Shown piece by piece: positions 8,053 through 8,756 of a stretch of 8,756 nucleotides of DNA (the first letter of the stretch is position 1; each line of letters starts with the position of its first letter). The notes under the pieces are model-generated. The model saw only the letters and a program-made list of their open reading frames with translations, was not told the origin of the DNA and did not search any database. The position numbers and the translations under genes were made by a program. The stretch is from CAZGLR01 sp964526635 (lineage in GTDB: Bacteria; Zixibacteria; MSB-5A5; GN15; JAAZOE01). Location: the NCBI GenBank assembly GCA_964526635.1, contig CAZGLR010000129.1, forward strand, positions 1 through 8,756, given 5' to 3'.

Positions 8053-8122
8053 ATACGTCTACCATCTTCTCTGAGTTGATTCAGTTGTACCGGGTAGAAT
8101 TGACGCTTATGCAGCTGCCATC

Positions 8123-8128
8123 AGTATA
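8123..8128 (-). promoter_or_regulatory. Possible -10 element upstream of clpB
   Basis: TATACT on the minus strand (8128-8123), 70 bp before the clpB start, matches five of six bases of a -10 box. At 16-18 bp spacing the -35 position has no good match. The 112-bp gap between the dehydrogenase stop and clpB is long enough to hold a separate promoter. No CIRCE inverted repeat is present. This is weak evidence; clpB could also be read from upstream. Confidence 0.28.
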
Positions 8129-8164
8129 AACGCTAAAATAGATGTTTTGTTCCGGTATAACCGT

Positions 8165-8725
8165 TTACTTCGGCCGGCTTTCCGGCGGTTCGATGACTCC
8201 GATCACCGATTGCTCGTTGGCCGACTCAAACACCTGCCGGATACCATCGCAGATTTCATCATCGCTCAGCCAGCGCGAGGATCCGCCTTCGGTATGCCAG
8301 CCGAGTACCACCCGGTGATAGGCAATGCCGGTATCGGCCAGATCAGGGGTAAAGTTGAGCATATCGGCAATTGCAATCTCGGAGTTGACAACTTGAATCA
8401 GCCGGGCGTCGGGGCTGTGTTCTTGAAGAAACTCGATAACGGTATTATAGCATTCCGGATTCTCCTAATTGATCCACGTGATTACCGCCCGGGGTGGCCC
8501 CAGATGGGCTTTGGCTTCAAACATCTTATGGGCAAATGCTTTCAGGTTGGTGTAATCGACGTTGACCGGATTAATAATGCCCGCGTCGGTCCGGGTTTCC
8601 TTTACCAGATCGATGAGCCGATCCCGATTGCGCGCGATAACCGATACCACCGCGCCCTCGGACGAGAATTTTTTGGCCAGGCCGCGGAGCATCCCGGTAC
8701 CGCCGATAATCATAATATGATCCAT
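8165..8725 (-). pseudogene. Atypical short-chain dehydrogenase/reductase split by an in-frame amber codon
   Basis: Two open stretches in the same frame, 8725-8465 (86 residues) and 8464-8165 (99 codons before a TAA), are separated only by one TAG at 8467-8465. Together they form a protein of about 186 positions, the size of a small atypical SDR family also known from Bacillus. The first part has the Rossmann start IIGGTGML (6-13), a basic patch after strand 2 (ARNRDR) that favours NADP, and the strand-4 region AVITWI. The second part has AYHRVVLGW and SSRWLSDDEICDG, which align with YxQVQLG and SRWLTxxEIS in those relatives as I recall them. The classic YxxxK catalytic pair is not evident. 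The start at 8725 has AAGGAG five bases upstream and a possible -10 TATACT at 8752-8747. The protein is either inactivated by a recent nonsense change, a sequencing error, or read through. The substrate is unknown. No in-frame ATG lies close after the stop; the first is at 8362. Confidence 0.8.
8465..8467 (-). other. In-frame TAG codon interrupting the dehydrogenase
   Basis: The codons read W-I-N-TAG-E-N-P. Relatives of this family, as I recall them, have W-I-H-S here, and a serine TCG would become TAG by one base change. Downstream the frame stays open for 99 codons with family-typical residues, so no frameshift is involved. The kinase gene in this window ends on TAG and overlaps its neighbour correctly, which argues that TAG is a normal stop in this genome. 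Confidence 0.85.
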
Positions 8726-8730
8726 ATCCG

Positions 8731-8736
8731 CTCCTT
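8731..8736 (-). promoter_or_regulatory. Ribosome binding site of the dehydrogenase
   Basis: AAGGAG on the minus strand, five bases before the ATG at 8725, fixes the start. A well-preserved initiation site on an interrupted gene suggests that the interruption is recent or not real. Confidence 0.75.
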
Positions 8737-8756
8737 GCTTGTATCAAGTATAACAG

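Noticed and set aside
7570..8079. A 169-codon open frame on the plus strand across the clpB start.
   Set aside because: It is antisense to the ClpB N-domain, has no recognisable family features and no convincing initiation site.
8153..8163. Small inverted repeat CGGT-ATA-ACCG right after the dehydrogenase stop.
   Set aside because: The 4-bp stem is too short and no U-tract follows in the leftward direction, so it is not a credible terminator.
8053..8164. CIRCE or sigma-32 type heat-shock control in front of clpB.
   Set aside because: I searched for TTAGCACTC/GAGTGCTAA arms and for CTTGAA with a CCCAT-type -10 and found neither. Only a lone -10-like TATACT is present.
8465..8467. TAG decoded as an amino acid (pyrrolysine or a recoded genome).
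   Set aside because: The kinase gene uses TAG as its stop exactly where the regulator begins, and nothing in this window suggests a suppressor tRNA. It is kept only as a possibility to test.
8441..8470. Possible translation restart just after the amber codon, because TAGGAG creates a Shine-Dalgarno-like site and an ATG follows.
   Set aside because: That ATG is in another frame and meets a TAA after one further codon. The first in-frame ATG is at 8362, without a clear Shine-Dalgarno.
1..8756. Sigma-54 (-24/-12) promoters that the NtrC-type regulator might activate.
   Set aside because: The few TGGCAC sequences seen lie inside coding regions and lack the matching TTGC at the right distance.
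1..8756. CRISPR arrays, insertion sequences, tRNA genes or phage genes.
   Set aside because: No spaced repeats, transposase motifs, terminal inverted repeats or cloverleaf sequence were seen in the short gaps between genes.

Overview
All gene content in this window lies on the minus strand, so genes read from right to left. The organism is a bacterium of moderate GC content. A large secreted YfbK-type von Willebrand protein, a sensor kinase with an extracellular FG-GAP-type propeller, and an NtrC-type response regulator together are reminiscent of diderm lineages of the FCB/Zixibacteria or delta-proteobacterial kind. That placement is a low-confidence inference; no rRNA or marker gene is present to settle it.

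Layout from right (upstream) to left. (1) 8725-8165: a gene for an atypical short-chain dehydrogenase/reductase. It has a good Shine-Dalgarno and a Rossmann glycine motif, but an in-frame amber codon at 8467-8465 splits it. The open reading frame continues in the same frame on the other side. (2) 8052-5455: a full-length clpB disaggregase, closed by a textbook rho-independent terminator (5423-5387). (3) 5284-3137: a secreted protein made of a signal peptide, a carboxypeptidase-regulatory-like beta-sandwich, a low-complexity linker and a YfbK-type VWA module. It is followed by a strong hairpin at 3099-3073. (4) 2953-542: a membrane sensor histidine kinase with a large extracytoplasmic FG-GAP/VCBS-like propeller, preceded by a clear sigma-70-type promoter. 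(5) 540-1 and beyond the edge: an NtrC-family response regulator, starting one base after the kinase stop codon and cut by the window edge inside its AAA+ Walker A region.

Functionally there are three or four transcription units. The kinase and regulator almost certainly form a two-component pair: the propeller senses something outside the membrane, and the regulator activates sigma-54 promoters. ClpB is cytoplasmic protein quality control and has no obvious link to its neighbours. The VWA protein is exported and probably works in the envelope. Gaps between genes are all under 200 bases; they hold the promoters and terminators listed here and no additional RNA gene, repeat array or mobile element that I can see.

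The observations most worth a second look are the amber-split dehydrogenase and the propeller sensor kinase, which lacks a recognisable H-box. I found no convincing evidence of a wholly new multi-gene system.
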